Source of the DNA: Clostridia bacterium | GTDB taxonomy: Bacteria > Bacillota > Clostridia > Oscillospirales > Acutalibacteraceae | Direction: 5' to 3' | Assembly (NCBI GenBank): GCA_024404095.1 | Contig: JAKSQO010000002.1 | Coordinates: forward strand, 78,756 to 142,755 | DNA: 64,000 nt | Shown: one piece after another, positions 16,891-24,993 of the stretch | Layout: each line of letters starts with the position of its first letter | Numbering within the stretch: the stretch's first letter is position 1 | Position numbers and translations under genes: made by a program | The notes under the pieces: generated by a model | Seen by the model: only the letters and a program-made list of their open reading frames with translations | Told to the model about the DNA's origin: nothing | Databases searched by the model: none

Positions 16891-17766
16891 ATGGGTGATT
16901 TTCAGAAGCAGACGGTACAGTGGTTTCCGGGTCATATGGCAAAGACAAGACGACTTATCAAAGAAAGTCTTTCACGGGTTGACTGCGTTACCGAGGTGCT
17001 TGACGCAAGAATTCCGCTTGCAAGCCGCAATCCCGAAATCGGAGATATAACGGCAGGCAAGCCGAGAATAATTTTATTGAATAAGTGCGACCTTGCTGAC
17101 GAAGCGGTTACTGCTCAGTGGATAAAATATTTCAAATCAACGGGAGCGGAGGCTATGCCTGTTGACTGCCGCTCTGGTAAGGGGCTTAACAGCTATCACG
17201 GAGTTGTGCGCAAGGTGCTTGCCGATAAAATCAAGGCTAATAATGACCGTGGCATGGTAGGCAAGGCTCTCAGAGTTATGGTTGTCGGTATTCCGAATAC
17301 GGGCAAGTCATCGTTTATAAATAAGATGGCAGGCAGGGTGCGTGCAAAGGTTGCTGATCGACCCGGTGTTACAACAAGTAACCAATGGTTTAATATCGGA
17401 AACGGAATTGAACTGCTCGACACTCCCGGTGTTCTGTGGCCGAAGTTTGACGACCCTGTTGTCGGCGACAAGCTTGCTTTTATCGGTTCGGTCAAGGACG
17501 CTGTTCTGGACGTTGAAACAATGGCGGTGCGTCTGATTGACGTTCTGCGTGAGGGCTATCCCGACAGGCTTAAGGAACGCTACAAGATTGACGATTTTGA
17601 CGATCTGCAGTCATGGGAAATTCTTGAGCTTATCGGCAGAAAAAGAGGTATGCTCATAAGCGGCGGTGAGGTCAACACAGAGCGCGCATCGGTTATGCTT
17701 CTTGACGAGTACCGTGGCGGAAAGCTCGGCAGAATTTCAATGGAATTTCCGCCGAAGAGTAATTGA
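16891..17766 (+). CDS. rbgA: Ribosome biogenesis GTPase RbgA (YlqF)
   Basis: A 291-residue circularly permuted GTPase needed for late 50S assembly. Permuted order is visible: the start QWFPGHMAKT, G4 LNKCDLAD, G5-like region, then G1 GIPNTGKSS, the switch region and G3 DTPGVLWP. A C-terminal helical domain (about 200-291) binds the ribosome. The start follows CAGGAG, 14 bases after the DUF2344 gene, suggesting co-transcription. The last third of its 3' end is present a second time, shortened, at 18153-18222. The reading frame of this copy is complete and normal. Confidence 0.95.
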   Translation: MGDFQKQTVQWFPGHMAKTRRLIKESLSRVDCVTEVLDARIPLASRNPEIGDITAGKPRIILLNKCDLADEAVTAQWIKYFKSTGAEAMPVDCRSGKGLNSYHGVVRKVLADKIKANNDRGMVGKALRVMVVGIPNTGKSSFINKMAGRVRAKVADRPGVTTSNQWFNIGNGIELLDTPGVLWPKFDDPVVGDKLAFIGSVKDAVLDVETMAVRLIDVLREGYPDRLKERYKIDDFDDLQSWEILELIGRKRGMLISGGEVNTERASVMLLDEYRGGKLGRISMEFPPKSN

Positions 17767-17798
17767 TAGATAAATCAAAATTTATCGGAGCGATTTAT

Positions 17799-18128
17799 AT
17801 GGCAAACTATGAATTTGGAATTATGAAGATAACTCCAAAAAAGAATTCCCGATATGATGTTTATGAACCGGAGAAGTACGATTGTATTTCTGTTCATGAT
17901 GATTTTATTGATCCTTTGCTGGAAAAGCTGTCTGATGTTGATTGCTATTGGCATACATTGGAACAGCCTGAAAAAGGATTAGCTTATTGTGGTATAACTT
18001 TAATTCCGCCTTCTTCGATGGATAGGTTTGCGGAGATTCTTGAGAGAAATGCCGGTACAGAGAAACTGAAAAATCTGTTGTTAAAAGCAAAAGAAGAGGA
18101 TAAGTTTGTTATTGCTTTTGGTATTTAA
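17799..18128 (+). CDS. Small protein of unknown function
   Basis: I do not recognise this 109-residue protein. It starts at ATG 17799 after CGGAG; an upstream in-frame ATG (17763) overlaps the rbgA stop. It is soluble, mixed alpha/beta, with aromatic-rich beginning (YEFGIMKITPKK), a short CISVHDDFIDPLL motif and a helical C-terminal half ending KFVIAFGI. No signal peptide or membrane segment is seen. The gene lies between rbgA and a shortened duplicate of the rbgA 3' end, so it probably arrived with or created that duplication. Size and solitary position would fit an immunity-like or accessory protein, but nothing in the sequence proves this. Confidence 0.6.
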   Translation: MANYEFGIMKITPKKNSRYDVYEPEKYDCISVHDDFIDPLLEKLSDVDCYWHTLEQPEKGLAYCGITLIPPSSMDRFAEILERNAGTEKLKNLLLKAKEEDKFVIAFGI

Positions 18129-18152
18129 AATCTGTTAATGGAGTGATTATCA

Positions 18153-18222
18153 GAAGAAGTATGCTCATAAGCGGCGGAAAGCTCGGCAGAATTTCAATGG
18201 AATTTCCGCCGAAGAGTAATTA
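18153..18222 (+). pseudogene. Truncated duplicate of the rbgA 3' end
   Basis: This segment repeats the end of rbgA (17641-17765). It matches from the bases encoding MLISGG, skips 54 bases (17667-17720), then continues through KLGRISMEFPPKSN to the position of the rbgA stop. The gap falls between two copies of ggcgg, so slippage or recombination at that microhomology is the simplest cause. The reduced copy still forms an in-frame 20-residue ORF from ATG 18161 but has no useful ribosome site. Confidence 0.8.
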
Positions 18223-18256
18223 AAAGAATAATCGATCAGGGCTTGGAGGATTGAAA

Positions 18257-19417
18257 ATGAAAAACCATTTAACGAAGAAATTTATATCTGTTGTTTTATG
18301 CGTATGCTTAAGTTTAAGCTGCTGCGTTTTTTCTTTTGCGGCGCAGACACCACTTAACGTGGGGGATTTTGTCGCTCCCGATTCAGGGGTGGATGTATCT
18401 TCGGAGCTTCAGAGGGTGATTGACGAGAATCCGAACAGAACACTGTTTTTCCCTGACGGAGAATATCTTGTTTCTGCTCCTTTGTATACTCCCGCAAATC
18501 CGAAGAAAAGTGTTGATTTACAGCTTTCAAACTACACAATTATTAAAGCAACTGATGATTTTTCAGGTGAAGCTGTTATTGCGCTCGGCGGAAAAGATCC
18601 TTTTAACGACATTAAAACTCCCGGCAGCAATTATTCGTTGACAGGTGGGATTATTGACTGTTCGGGTATAGCTGTGGGAGCTGCGATTCTGAGCGGACGG
18701 GAAACAAAGATTCAAAATACTTCAATTAAAAATGCAGTAACGGGAATATATATAGGCAATGGTGCAAACAACGGATCGTCTGATTCTGATATAAGAGATG
18801 TCAACATAACAGGTACAGAAAAGTCAAATTCTGTCGGAGTTCTTGTTGAAGGTCATGATAATACATTTACCAATATGCGTATTGGCGGAGTTCATACAGG
18901 ATTTCATATCAAATCAGGCGGAAACTCTTTATATAATATTCACCCGCTGTTTTACGGCAGCTTTTCGGAATTCGATACAAGTATAGGCTTTTATGTTGAA
19001 GGCTCTAACAATACTCTTACATACTGTTATTCCGACCAGTTCTGTACAGCGTATCGTGTCAAAAACAAGAACACCTTTGATAACTGTTTCTGTATGTGGT
19101 GGACAAATGAGGGCGAGAAATGTACGGTTATTCAATCGGACGGAAAATTTGATTCCGTATTTACAAATCTTTCTGTTTCATTGCGTCACGATACAGATAA
19201 CACTATGTTAAAGGGTACTGTTGTCGGAAAGGGAACAATTCAGAACCTTATGGCGGATGAATCAAGATTTAATCTTAATCGTTCTTATAAGATTTTTATG
19301 AGCAACTCTCCGATACATTTTATTAAAACGCTTTTTACAAAATTTATAAATATATTCAAAAACTTATACTATCTTATAGTATATGATCTTATCAAAGCAG
19401 GTATAGTATCTGCATAA
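18257..19417 (+). CDS. Secreted right-handed beta-helix (pectate-lyase-like) protein
   Basis: A 386-residue exported protein. A signal peptide (1-29, core VVLCVCLSLSCCVFSFA) precedes a pectate-lyase-superfamily start (VGDFVAPDSGVDVSSELQRVIDE..., DGEYLVSAPL). Many short repeats of the kind N-T-x-I/x-N-V-x-I follow, each one a turn of a right-handed parallel beta-helix. Such proteins cleave or bind plant or host polysaccharides; no catalytic residues of a specific glycosidase or lyase family are recognisable. The last 40 residues form a hydrophobic, aromatic tail (FIKTLFTKFINIFKNLYYLIVYDL) like that of the phosphoesterase at 787-1965, possibly a surface anchor. The start follows GGAGGA. It is next to the rbgA duplication scar. 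Confidence 0.72.
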   Translation: MKNHLTKKFISVVLCVCLSLSCCVFSFAAQTPLNVGDFVAPDSGVDVSSELQRVIDENPNRTLFFPDGEYLVSAPLYTPANPKKSVDLQLSNYTIIKATDDFSGEAVIALGGKDPFNDIKTPGSNYSLTGGIIDCSGIAVGAAILSGRETKIQNTSIKNAVTGIYIGNGANNGSSDSDIRDVNITGTEKSNSVGVLVEGHDNTFTNMRIGGVHTGFHIKSGGNSLYNIHPLFYGSFSEFDTSIGFYVEGSNNTLTYCYSDQFCTAYRVKNKNTFDNCFCMWWTNEGEKCTVIQSDGKFDSVFTNLSVSLRHDTDNTMLKGTVVGKGTIQNLMADESRFNLNRSYKIFMSNSPIHFIKTLFTKFINIFKNLYYLIVYDLIKAGIVSA

Positions 19418-19474
19418 TTGTATTGATCACATAAGTATAATGTCATTCAAAATCCTTTCTCAGGGGGTGAGCTT

Positions 19475-20164
19475 ATGTCACTGTTTGCAATAGGTGATAC
19501 GCACCTGTCTTTCGGTGTTGACAAGCCGATGAATATTTTTCGTGGATGGGATAATTACGAAAAACGTCTTGAGGATAACTGGAATAAAATAGTTGAACCC
19601 GACGATACTGTTGTTATCGCAGGCGACATTTCGTGGGCAATGGATATAAACGATGCTCTTGAGGATTTTCGCTTTCTTGACCGTCTTAACGGCACTAAGA
19701 TTATAATGAAAGGCAACCACGATTACTGGTGGGCGACAAAAAGTAAGACGGAAAAGTTCCTTGCCGACAACGGAATTGAGTCGGTGAAAATTCTTTTTAA
19801 TAACGCTTACCGCGTCGGCGATTATACTGTCTGCGGAACAAGGGGCTGGTTCTTCGACTGTCCTAAGGATGCGGATAAAAAGGTTCTTCTGCGTGAGGCG
19901 GGACGGCTGAAGCTGTCACTTGAAGCCGCTGAAAAGCTCGGGGGAGAGCCGATAATTTTTCTTCACTATCCGCCTGTCAGTCTTACGCAGACCTGCGACG
20001 AAATATACAATGTTGTGATAGAATCGGGCGCAAAAATATGTTGTTATGGGCATTTGCACGGAGCTTCACTTAACTGGGCGTTCAACGGTGAGCGTGACGG
20101 AGTGAACTTTAAATTGATATCGGCGGATTATCTTGAATTTTGCCCGAAGCTGATTGTGAAATAA
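19475..20164 (+). CDS. Metallophosphoesterase, COG1768-like
   Basis: A 229-residue cytoplasmic phosphoesterase with all calcineurin-like motifs: GDTHLS (residues 7-12), AGDISWAMD (about 50-58), KGNHDYWW (about 78-85), LHYPP and CYGHLHG. The GDISW and GNHDYWW forms identify the COG1768/YpbG-like group common in Firmicutes. The substrate is unknown. It starts after AGGGGGTGA and is followed after nine bases by a small EamA-type gene, so the two probably share a transcript. No regulatory element stands out in the 57 bases upstream. Confidence 0.87.
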   Translation: MSLFAIGDTHLSFGVDKPMNIFRGWDNYEKRLEDNWNKIVEPDDTVVIAGDISWAMDINDALEDFRFLDRLNGTKIIMKGNHDYWWATKSKTEKFLADNGIESVKILFNNAYRVGDYTVCGTRGWFFDCPKDADKKVLLREAGRLKLSLEAAEKLGGEPIIFLHYPPVSLTQTCDEIYNVVIESGAKICCYGHLHGASLNWAFNGERDGVNFKLISADYLEFCPKLIVK

Positions 20165-20173
20165 GGTGAGATT

Positions 20174-20587
20174 ATGTGGCTTATACTTGCTGTTCTTTCC
20201 GCTGTCTTTGCGGCGCTGACATCAATTCTTGCAAAGGTCGGCATTGACGGTGTTGACTCAAATCTTGCAACGGCGATACGTACAATGGTTGTTGTCATTA
20301 TGGCATGGGTGATGGTCTTTATCACGAGTGCGCAGAGCGGATTTTCTGAAATCAGCAGAAAAAGCTGGATATTTTTAATACTTTCAGGACTTGCGACAGG
20401 TGCATCATGGTTGTGCTATTACAAGGCGATTCAGCTCGGTGACGTGTCAAAGGTGGTGCCGATTGACAAGCTCAGCGTTATAATAACTCTTGTGCTTGCG
20501 TTTGTTTTTCTGCACGAAAAATTCACACCGAAATCGGCAATCGGATGCATACTTATCGGTGCAGGAACGCTGATAATGGTGTTATAA
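20174..20587 (+). CDS. Single-EamA-domain membrane transporter subunit
   Basis: A 137-residue protein with about five hydrophobic helices covering one EamA (drug/metabolite transporter) repeat: the start WLILAVLSAVFAALTSILAKVGI, a central GASWLCYYKAIQLGDVSKVVPIDKL and the end FLHEKFTPKSAIGCILIGAGTLIMV. Full EamA transporters have two such repeats, so this short form presumably works as a dimer. The substrate is unknown. It starts after AAGGTGAG. No terminator is visible downstream; a strong tig promoter follows. Confidence 0.88.
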   Translation: MWLILAVLSAVFAALTSILAKVGIDGVDSNLATAIRTMVVVIMAWVMVFITSAQSGFSEISRKSWIFLILSGLATGASWLCYYKAIQLGDVSKVVPIDKLSVIITLVLAFVFLHEKFTPKSAIGCILIGAGTLIMVL

Positions 20588-20652
20588 AGCCCTTTTTGTC
20601 AAAAAAAGATGAGAAATTATTGTTAATATTTTGAAAAAAATGAAAAAAACTA

Positions 20653-20681
20653 TGGAAAAACCTGAAACTATCTGCTATAAT
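20653..20681 (+). promoter_or_regulatory. Promoter for tig
   Basis: TGGAAA (20653-20658), 17 bases, TATAAT (20676-20681) with the extended -10 TGC directly before it. The transcript would carry a leader of about 60 bases before the trigger factor start. Confidence 0.7.
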
Positions 20682-20747
20682 ACTGAGGTTAATAGGTATT
20701 TGTGGAAGTATGTTCCAGATTAAATACCAAACAGGAGGAAGTATTTA

Positions 20748-22103
20748 ATGTTAAAATCAGCTAACAAGACAGAGACAAACATCTACACACTTGAAGTTGC
20801 AGTAAGTGCAGAGGACTTCAACAAGGCTATCGTTAAGGCTTACAACAAGCAGAAGGGCAAGATTCAGCTCCCCGGCTTCCGTAAGGGTAAGGCTCCTCTC
20901 GCTATGATTGAGAAGTTCTACGGCAAAGAAGTATTTTTTGAGGATGCACTCGACATCGTTTATCCCGAGGTTGTAGGCGCAGCTATTGAGGAAGCGGGTA
21001 TTGAGCCTGTTGCAGCTCCTCATGATATCGACGTTAAGAAGATGGATAAGGAAACAGGCGTTGAGATGACAATGAAAATCACAGTTAAGCCTGAAATCAC
21101 TATCGCAAACTACAAGGGCGTTGAGGCTGACAAGGGCGACGCAACAGTAACAGCGGACGATGTTAAGAAAGAGCTTGCATCAATGCAGGAGAGAAACTCT
21201 CGTACAGTAACTGTTGAGGACAGAAAGGCTAAGAAGAACGATATCGCAGTTATCGACTTTGAGGGCTTTGTTGACGGCGTTGCTTTTGAAGGCGGCAAGG
21301 GCGAAAACTATGAGCTCACACTTGGCTCAGGTCAGTTCATCCCCGGCTTCGAGGAGCAGATTGTCGGCCATAACACAGGCGACGAGTTCGACGTAAACGT
21401 AACATTCCCCACAGAGTATGCTGAAGAGCTTGCCGGCAAGGATGCTACATTCAAGTGCAAGCTTCACGAGTTAAAGGTTAAGGAGCTTCCGGCTCTTGAC
21501 GATGAGTTCGCAAAGGACGTTGACGACGAAGTTGAGACACTTGCAGAGCTCAAGAAGAAGATTAAGGCTGACCTTGCTGAGAAGAAGGCAGAGGAAGTTA
21601 AGCGTAACTTTGAGAGCGCAGTTCTGGAGAAGGTTGTTGACCTTGTTGAGGGTGAGATTCCTGAGGTTATGTTTGACAACAAGCTTGAGGATGACCTCAA
21701 GAACTATGAGAATCAGCTTGCACAGCAGGGTATTCCTCTTGATATGTATCTCCAGTACATGGGTATGGATAAGGAAACGTTCAAGGAGAACCAGAAGCCC
21801 AATGCGGTTAAGCAGGTTAAGCTTCAGCTTGCAGTAGAAAAGATTGCAGAGCTTGAGAAGATTGAAGCAACTGACGAAGAGGCAGATGCTAAGATTGCTG
21901 AGATGGCAGAAATGTATCAGATGGAAGCAGACCAGATTAAGAAGTTTGTTGCTATTGAGGACGTTAAGAAGGATATCGTAGGCGAAAAGACAGTTAACTT
22001 CCTTGTTGACAACGCTAAGGCTATCGTTGCTGAGAAGCCGAAGAAGACTGCTAAGAAGGCAGCTAAGAAGGAAGAGGAAGCAACTGAGGCAGCTGCTGAA
22101 TAA
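20748..22103 (+). CDS. tig: Trigger factor
   Basis: A 451-residue ribosome-bound chaperone and peptidyl-prolyl isomerase. The N-terminal domain has the ribosome-docking signature PGFRKGKAP (residues 44-52). The FKBP domain (about 150-245) contains VIDFEGFVDG and FIPGFEEQIVG. The C-terminal helical chaperone arms run to about 425, followed by a Lys/Ala/Glu-rich tail (KPKKTAKKAAKKEEE) that is species-specific. It starts after AGGAGG and precedes clpP-clpX, the usual Firmicutes order that couples folding and proteolysis of cytoplasmic proteins. Confidence 0.97.
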   Translation: MLKSANKTETNIYTLEVAVSAEDFNKAIVKAYNKQKGKIQLPGFRKGKAPLAMIEKFYGKEVFFEDALDIVYPEVVGAAIEEAGIEPVAAPHDIDVKKMDKETGVEMTMKITVKPEITIANYKGVEADKGDATVTADDVKKELASMQERNSRTVTVEDRKAKKNDIAVIDFEGFVDGVAFEGGKGENYELTLGSGQFIPGFEEQIVGHNTGDEFDVNVTFPTEYAEELAGKDATFKCKLHELKVKELPALDDEFAKDVDDEVETLAELKKKIKADLAEKKAEEVKRNFESAVLEKVVDLVEGEIPEVMFDNKLEDDLKNYENQLAQQGIPLDMYLQYMGMDKETFKENQKPNAVKQVKLQLAVEKIAELEKIEATDEEADAKIAEMAEMYQMEADQIKKFVAIEDVKKDIVGEKTVNFLVDNAKAIVAEKPKKTAKKAAKKEEEATEAAAE

Positions 22104-22130
22104 TTTTACTTAAAAAGCCAATATTAAAGT

Positions 22131-22163
22131 GCGGATGGATGGCGGTTTGCCATTCATTTGCGC
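22131..22163 (+). promoter_or_regulatory. Imperfect hairpin between tig and clpP
   Basis: Arms gcggatggatggc and gccattcatttgcgc pair with one or two mismatches around a five-base loop. No T-run follows, so it is more likely an RNA-processing or partial attenuation structure than a full terminator. Confidence 0.3.
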
Positions 22164-22200
22164 TATTTAGGAAAATTTAATCACGAACGGAGGATTATTT

Positions 22201-22782
22201 ATGGCACTTGTACCTTATGTTATTGAACAGACTAACAGAGGCGAACGCTCATATGACATTTTCTCACGTCTTCTGAGCGACAGAATAATTGTACTTTCAG
22301 ACGAGGTTAACGATGCAACCGCAAGTCTTGTTGTTGCACAGATGCTTTTCCTTGAGGGTCAGGATCCTGAGAAGGATATCAGCCTTTACATCAACAGCCC
22401 CGGCGGCTCAGTTACCGCAGGTATGGCTATCTATGATACAATGCAGTACATCAAGTGCGATGTTTCAACAATCTGCATGGGTATGGCTGCATCAATGGGT
22501 GCATTCCTTCTTTCTTCAGGTGCAAAGGGTAAGAGAATTGCTCTTCCCAACAGCGAAATCATGATTCATCAGCCTCTCGGCGGTGCTCAGGGTCAGGCAA
22601 CTGAGATTGAAATCGCTGCACAGCACATCATCAGAACAAAGAAGAAACTCAATACTATCCTTGCTGAGAACACAGGCAAGACAGTTGAGCAGATTGCCGC
22701 TGACACAGACCGTGACAACTGGCTAACAGCTCAGGAGGCTATGGAGTACGGCCTTGTTGACAAGGTTCTCTACAAAAGATAA
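22201..22782 (+). CDS. clpP: ATP-dependent Clp protease proteolytic subunit
   Basis: A 193-residue serine protease that forms the tetradecameric ClpP barrel. The catalytic triad is at the standard Bacillus positions: Ser98 (MAASMGA), His123 (IMIHQP) and the Asp in the DRDNW segment. The N-terminal [22 protein letters not shown] is the normal pore-loop and processing region. It starts after CGGAGG and is followed 15 bases later by clpX, its AAA+ partner. All key residues and the length are normal. Confidence 0.98.
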   Translation: MALVPYVIEQTNRGERSYDIFSRLLSDRIIVLSDEVNDATASLVVAQMLFLEGQDPEKDISLYINSPGGSVTAGMAIYDTMQYIKCDVSTICMGMAASMGAFLLSSGAKGKRIALPNSEIMIHQPLGGAQGQATEIEIAAQHIIRTKKKLNTILAENTGKTVEQIAADTDRDNWLTAQEAMEYGLVDKVLYKR

Positions 22783-22797
22783 TTCAGAGGTGTAACA

Positions 22798-24063
22798 ATG
22801 CCAAGAGATGACGAGAGACGCGAAAAGAACGTCCGTTGTTCCTTTTGTCAGAAAACTCAGAGTGAGGTTGACAAAATAATTGCAGGACCGGGTGTGTATA
22901 TCTGTAACGAGTGTATCGACCTTTGTCAGTCGATAATTGAAGAGGATATTGGCTTTAAAAAGAAGAAAAAGGCTAAGACAAATTTCACTCTTCCAACTCC
23001 TATGGAAATCAAGAAAGGTCTTGACGAGTATGTTATCGGTCAGGACGATGCAAAGATTGCTCTGAGCGTTGCGGTTTATAACCACTACAAGCGAGTATTC
23101 AAGTCGGATGAAAGCGACGTTGAAATTCAGAAGAGCAACATTCTTATGCTCGGACCGACAGGTGTAGGTAAAACTATGCTTGCCCAGACGCTTGCAAAGA
23201 TAATTGATGTTCCGTTTGCAATTGCGGACGCAACCACTCTTACCGAAGCAGGCTACGTCGGCGAGGATGTCGAGAACATTCTGCTCCGACTTATTCAGGC
23301 GGCAGATTTCGATATTGAAAAAGCGGAAAAGGGTATTATTTATGTTGATGAAATTGATAAGATTGCCCGCAAGTCCGAGAATCCGTCTATCACACGTGAC
23401 GTAAGCGGTGAGGGTGTTCAGCAGGCACTCCTCAAAATTGTTGAGGGTACTGTTGCAAATGTTCCTCCGCAGGGCGGAAGAAAGCATCCTCAGCAGGAGT
23501 GTATTCAGGTTAACACATCGAATATTCTCTTTATCTGCGGCGGTGCATTTGACGGAATCGAAAAGACAATTGAAAAGCGTATCGGCGGTTCTGCCCTCGG
23601 CTTCGGTGCCGATGTAAAGAATAAGGCTGAGTTCACAATTGAGAACGCTGTTTCAAAGGTTATTCCGCAGGATATCACAAAGTTCGGTATTATCCCCGAG
23701 CTTGTCGGCAGACTTCCGGTTATCACAACTCTTAAGGAGCTTGACGAGGAAGCGCTTATCAAGATTCTTACAGAGCCGAAGAATGCAATCACAAAGCAGT
23801 ACAAGTCGCTTCTTAATATGGACGGTGTAAGCCTTGAGTTTACTCCCGAGGCACTTTCTGCTATTGCCAAGCTGACACTTGAAAAGAAAACAGGTGCGCG
23901 AGGACTGCGAGGCATTATGGAAGGCATTCTTATGCCGATAATGTATGCTGTTCCGAGCGACAAGACAATTCAGAGCGTACAGATAACAGACAAGTGTGTT
24001 ACTGACAACGAGCCGCCGATTGTTGAATACAAGGGCGGCAAAAAGGCAAAAGCCGAAGCATAA
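22798..24063 (+). CDS. clpX: ATP-dependent Clp protease ATPase subunit ClpX
   Basis: A 421-residue hexameric unfoldase that feeds substrates to ClpP. The N-terminal zinc-binding dimerisation domain has Cys14, Cys17, Cys36 and Cys39. The AAA+ module has Walker A (GPTGVGKT), Walker B (IIYVDEID), the pore loop GYVGED and the IGF-type ClpP-docking loop region (SALGFGA). Sensor 2 is in the GARGLRGI segment. The start follows AGAGG. It is co-transcribed with clpP, and the operon closes with the hairpin at 24069-24099. Confidence 0.98.
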   Translation: MPRDDERREKNVRCSFCQKTQSEVDKIIAGPGVYICNECIDLCQSIIEEDIGFKKKKKAKTNFTLPTPMEIKKGLDEYVIGQDDAKIALSVAVYNHYKRVFKSDESDVEIQKSNILMLGPTGVGKTMLAQTLAKIIDVPFAIADATTLTEAGYVGEDVENILLRLIQAADFDIEKAEKGIIYVDEIDKIARKSENPSITRDVSGEGVQQALLKIVEGTVANVPPQGGRKHPQQECIQVNTSNILFICGGAFDGIEKTIEKRIGGSALGFGADVKNKAEFTIENAVSKVIPQDITKFGIIPELVGRLPVITTLKELDEEALIKILTEPKNAITKQYKSLLNMDGVSLEFTPEALSAIAKLTLEKKTGARGLRGIMEGILMPIMYAVPSDKTIQSVQITDKCVTDNEPPIVEYKGGKKAKAEA

Positions 24064-24068
24064 AATTA

Positions 24069-24099
24069 ACGCCATTCTGGTTTTCAGAGTGGCGTTTTT
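24069..24099 (+). terminator. Terminator after clpX
   Basis: Arms aacgccattct and agagtggcgtt (one G-U pair) with a seven-base loop are followed by TTTTC. Confidence 0.75.
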
Positions 24100-24106
24100 C
24101 TCATTC

Positions 24107-24183
24107 TTGTCATTCTGAACAAAGGAAGAATCTCGGCTTCATTCAATAAGAGATTCTTTATCGCACGTTCCTCAGAATGACAA
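24107..24183. repeat. Short interspersed palindromic repeat
   Basis: A 77-base unit is bounded by perfect 12-base inverted ends (ttgtcattctga / tcagaatgacaa) with an inner inverted pair, aagaatctc (24126-24134) and gagattctt (24150-24158). It is non-coding and lies in the 429-base spacer between clpX and the hydrogenase operon. Sequences of the type gtcattctgag...gaagaatctc are known as scattered repeats in many bacterial genomes. Between this unit and the promoter (24184-24327) I see nothing else. Confidence 0.65.
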
Positions 24184-24327
24184 ATTATGCGAATGGCATG
24201 AGTAAATTACCTTCACAGGGTTTAAGATGAAACATTATTCCGCTTAAAAAACATAGCTGAAAACTGCATAAACAATATAATTATGCAGAAATATGTAAAA
24301 ACGGTAAAAATAAATTGGAATTTAAGG

Positions 24328-24356
24328 TTTACTATTTTATTTATTTGTGTTATAAT
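24328..24356 (+). promoter_or_regulatory. Promoter of the hydrogenase operon
   Basis: TTTACT (24328-24333), 17 bases, TATAAT (24351-24356) with the extended -10 TGT. Transcription near 24363 gives a leader of about 130 bases. That leader contains a Rex-like palindrome and a hairpin with arms agcgacag (24421-24428) and ctgtcgct (24452-24459). Confidence 0.6.
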
Positions 24357-24393
24357 ACCTTGACATTGTATAATGTTATAGTGCGGCTTAATA

Positions 24394-24411
24394 ATGTTAT
24401 TTTTTTAACAT
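24394..24411. promoter_or_regulatory. Candidate Rex (redox) operator
   Basis: The palindrome TGTTA-T-TTTT-T-TAACA (core 24395-24410) matches the clostridial Rex consensus TTGTTAA-N4-TTAACAA at most core positions. It lies about 35 bases downstream of the predicted transcription start, where a repressor would block elongation. Rex senses the NADH/NAD+ ratio, and NADH-linked hydrogenase genes are known Rex targets in Clostridia. The outer bases and one inner base deviate. Confidence 0.45.
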
Positions 24412-24492
24412 TTTCTTGAGAGCGACAGATTTTTCTGTCAGACTTGAAAGACTGTCGCTTGATATCACTTTGTTGTAAAGGAGGAAAACTCA

Positions 24493-24990
24493 ATGCTCAA
24501 GAAAATCAGCAAAATCCCTTTCAAGGGAACACCCGAGCAGGAAGCACAGCTCAAGGCTGTAATTGAGGAATGCAAAGACAACAAGAGTATGCTTATGCAT
24601 GTAATGCAGCAGGCACAGGCAATTTACGGTTACCTCCCCTTTGAGGTTCAGACAATGATTGCCGACGGTATGGATATTCCGCTTGAAAAAGTTTATGGCG
24701 TATCCACATTCTATGCTCAGTTTGCTCTTTCACCTAAGGGTCAGTACAATGTATCAGTTTGCCTTGGTACAGCTTGCTACGTTAAGGGCTCTCAGGATGT
24801 TCTCGACAAAATCTGCGAGAATCTCGGTGTAGGCGAAGGCGAGTGCACAGAGGATGGCGTATTTTCAATCGAGGCTTGCCGCTGCATCGGCGCATGCGGA
24901 CTTGCACCGGTTATTACCGTAAATGATGAAGTTTACGGCAAGCTTACCGCTGACGATGTTGACGGTATTCTTGCAAAGTATAAGGCATAA
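24493..24990 (+). CDS. hndA: NADH-linked [FeFe]-hydrogenase, NuoE-like subunit (HydC/HndA type)
   Basis: A 165-residue electron-transfer subunit with a thioredoxin-like [2Fe-2S] fold. The four Cys ligands are seen in CLGTAC (about 97-102) and CRCIGACGLAP (about 137-147). The N-terminal helical part (MHVMQQAQAIYGYLP) is typical of NuoE/HydC proteins. With the next genes it forms the electron-input arm that exchanges electrons between NADH, ferredoxin and the catalytic subunit. It is the first gene of the operon, after AGGAGG. Symbol follows the Hnd naming of NAD(P)-linked hydrogenases; hydC would serve equally. Confidence 0.9.
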   Translation: MLKKISKIPFKGTPEQEAQLKAVIEECKDNKSMLMHVMQQAQAIYGYLPFEVQTMIADGMDIPLEKVYGVSTFYAQFALSPKGQYNVSVCLGTACYVKGSQDVLDKICENLGVGEGECTEDGVFSIEACRCIGACGLAPVITVNDEVYGKLTADDVDGILAKYKA

Positions 24991-24993
24991 GCT

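Noticed and set aside
18161..18223. A genuine 20-residue peptide gene
   Set aside because: Its sequence is simply the shortened rbgA 3' end and it lacks a proper ribosome site.
22723..23487. 254-residue minus-strand frame opposite clpP/clpX
   Set aside because: It lies wholly opposite highly conserved clp genes and has no recognisable domains.
24363..24492. A riboswitch in the hydrogenase leader
   Set aside because: Only one simple hairpin and a palindrome are visible; no conserved aptamer core could be recognised.
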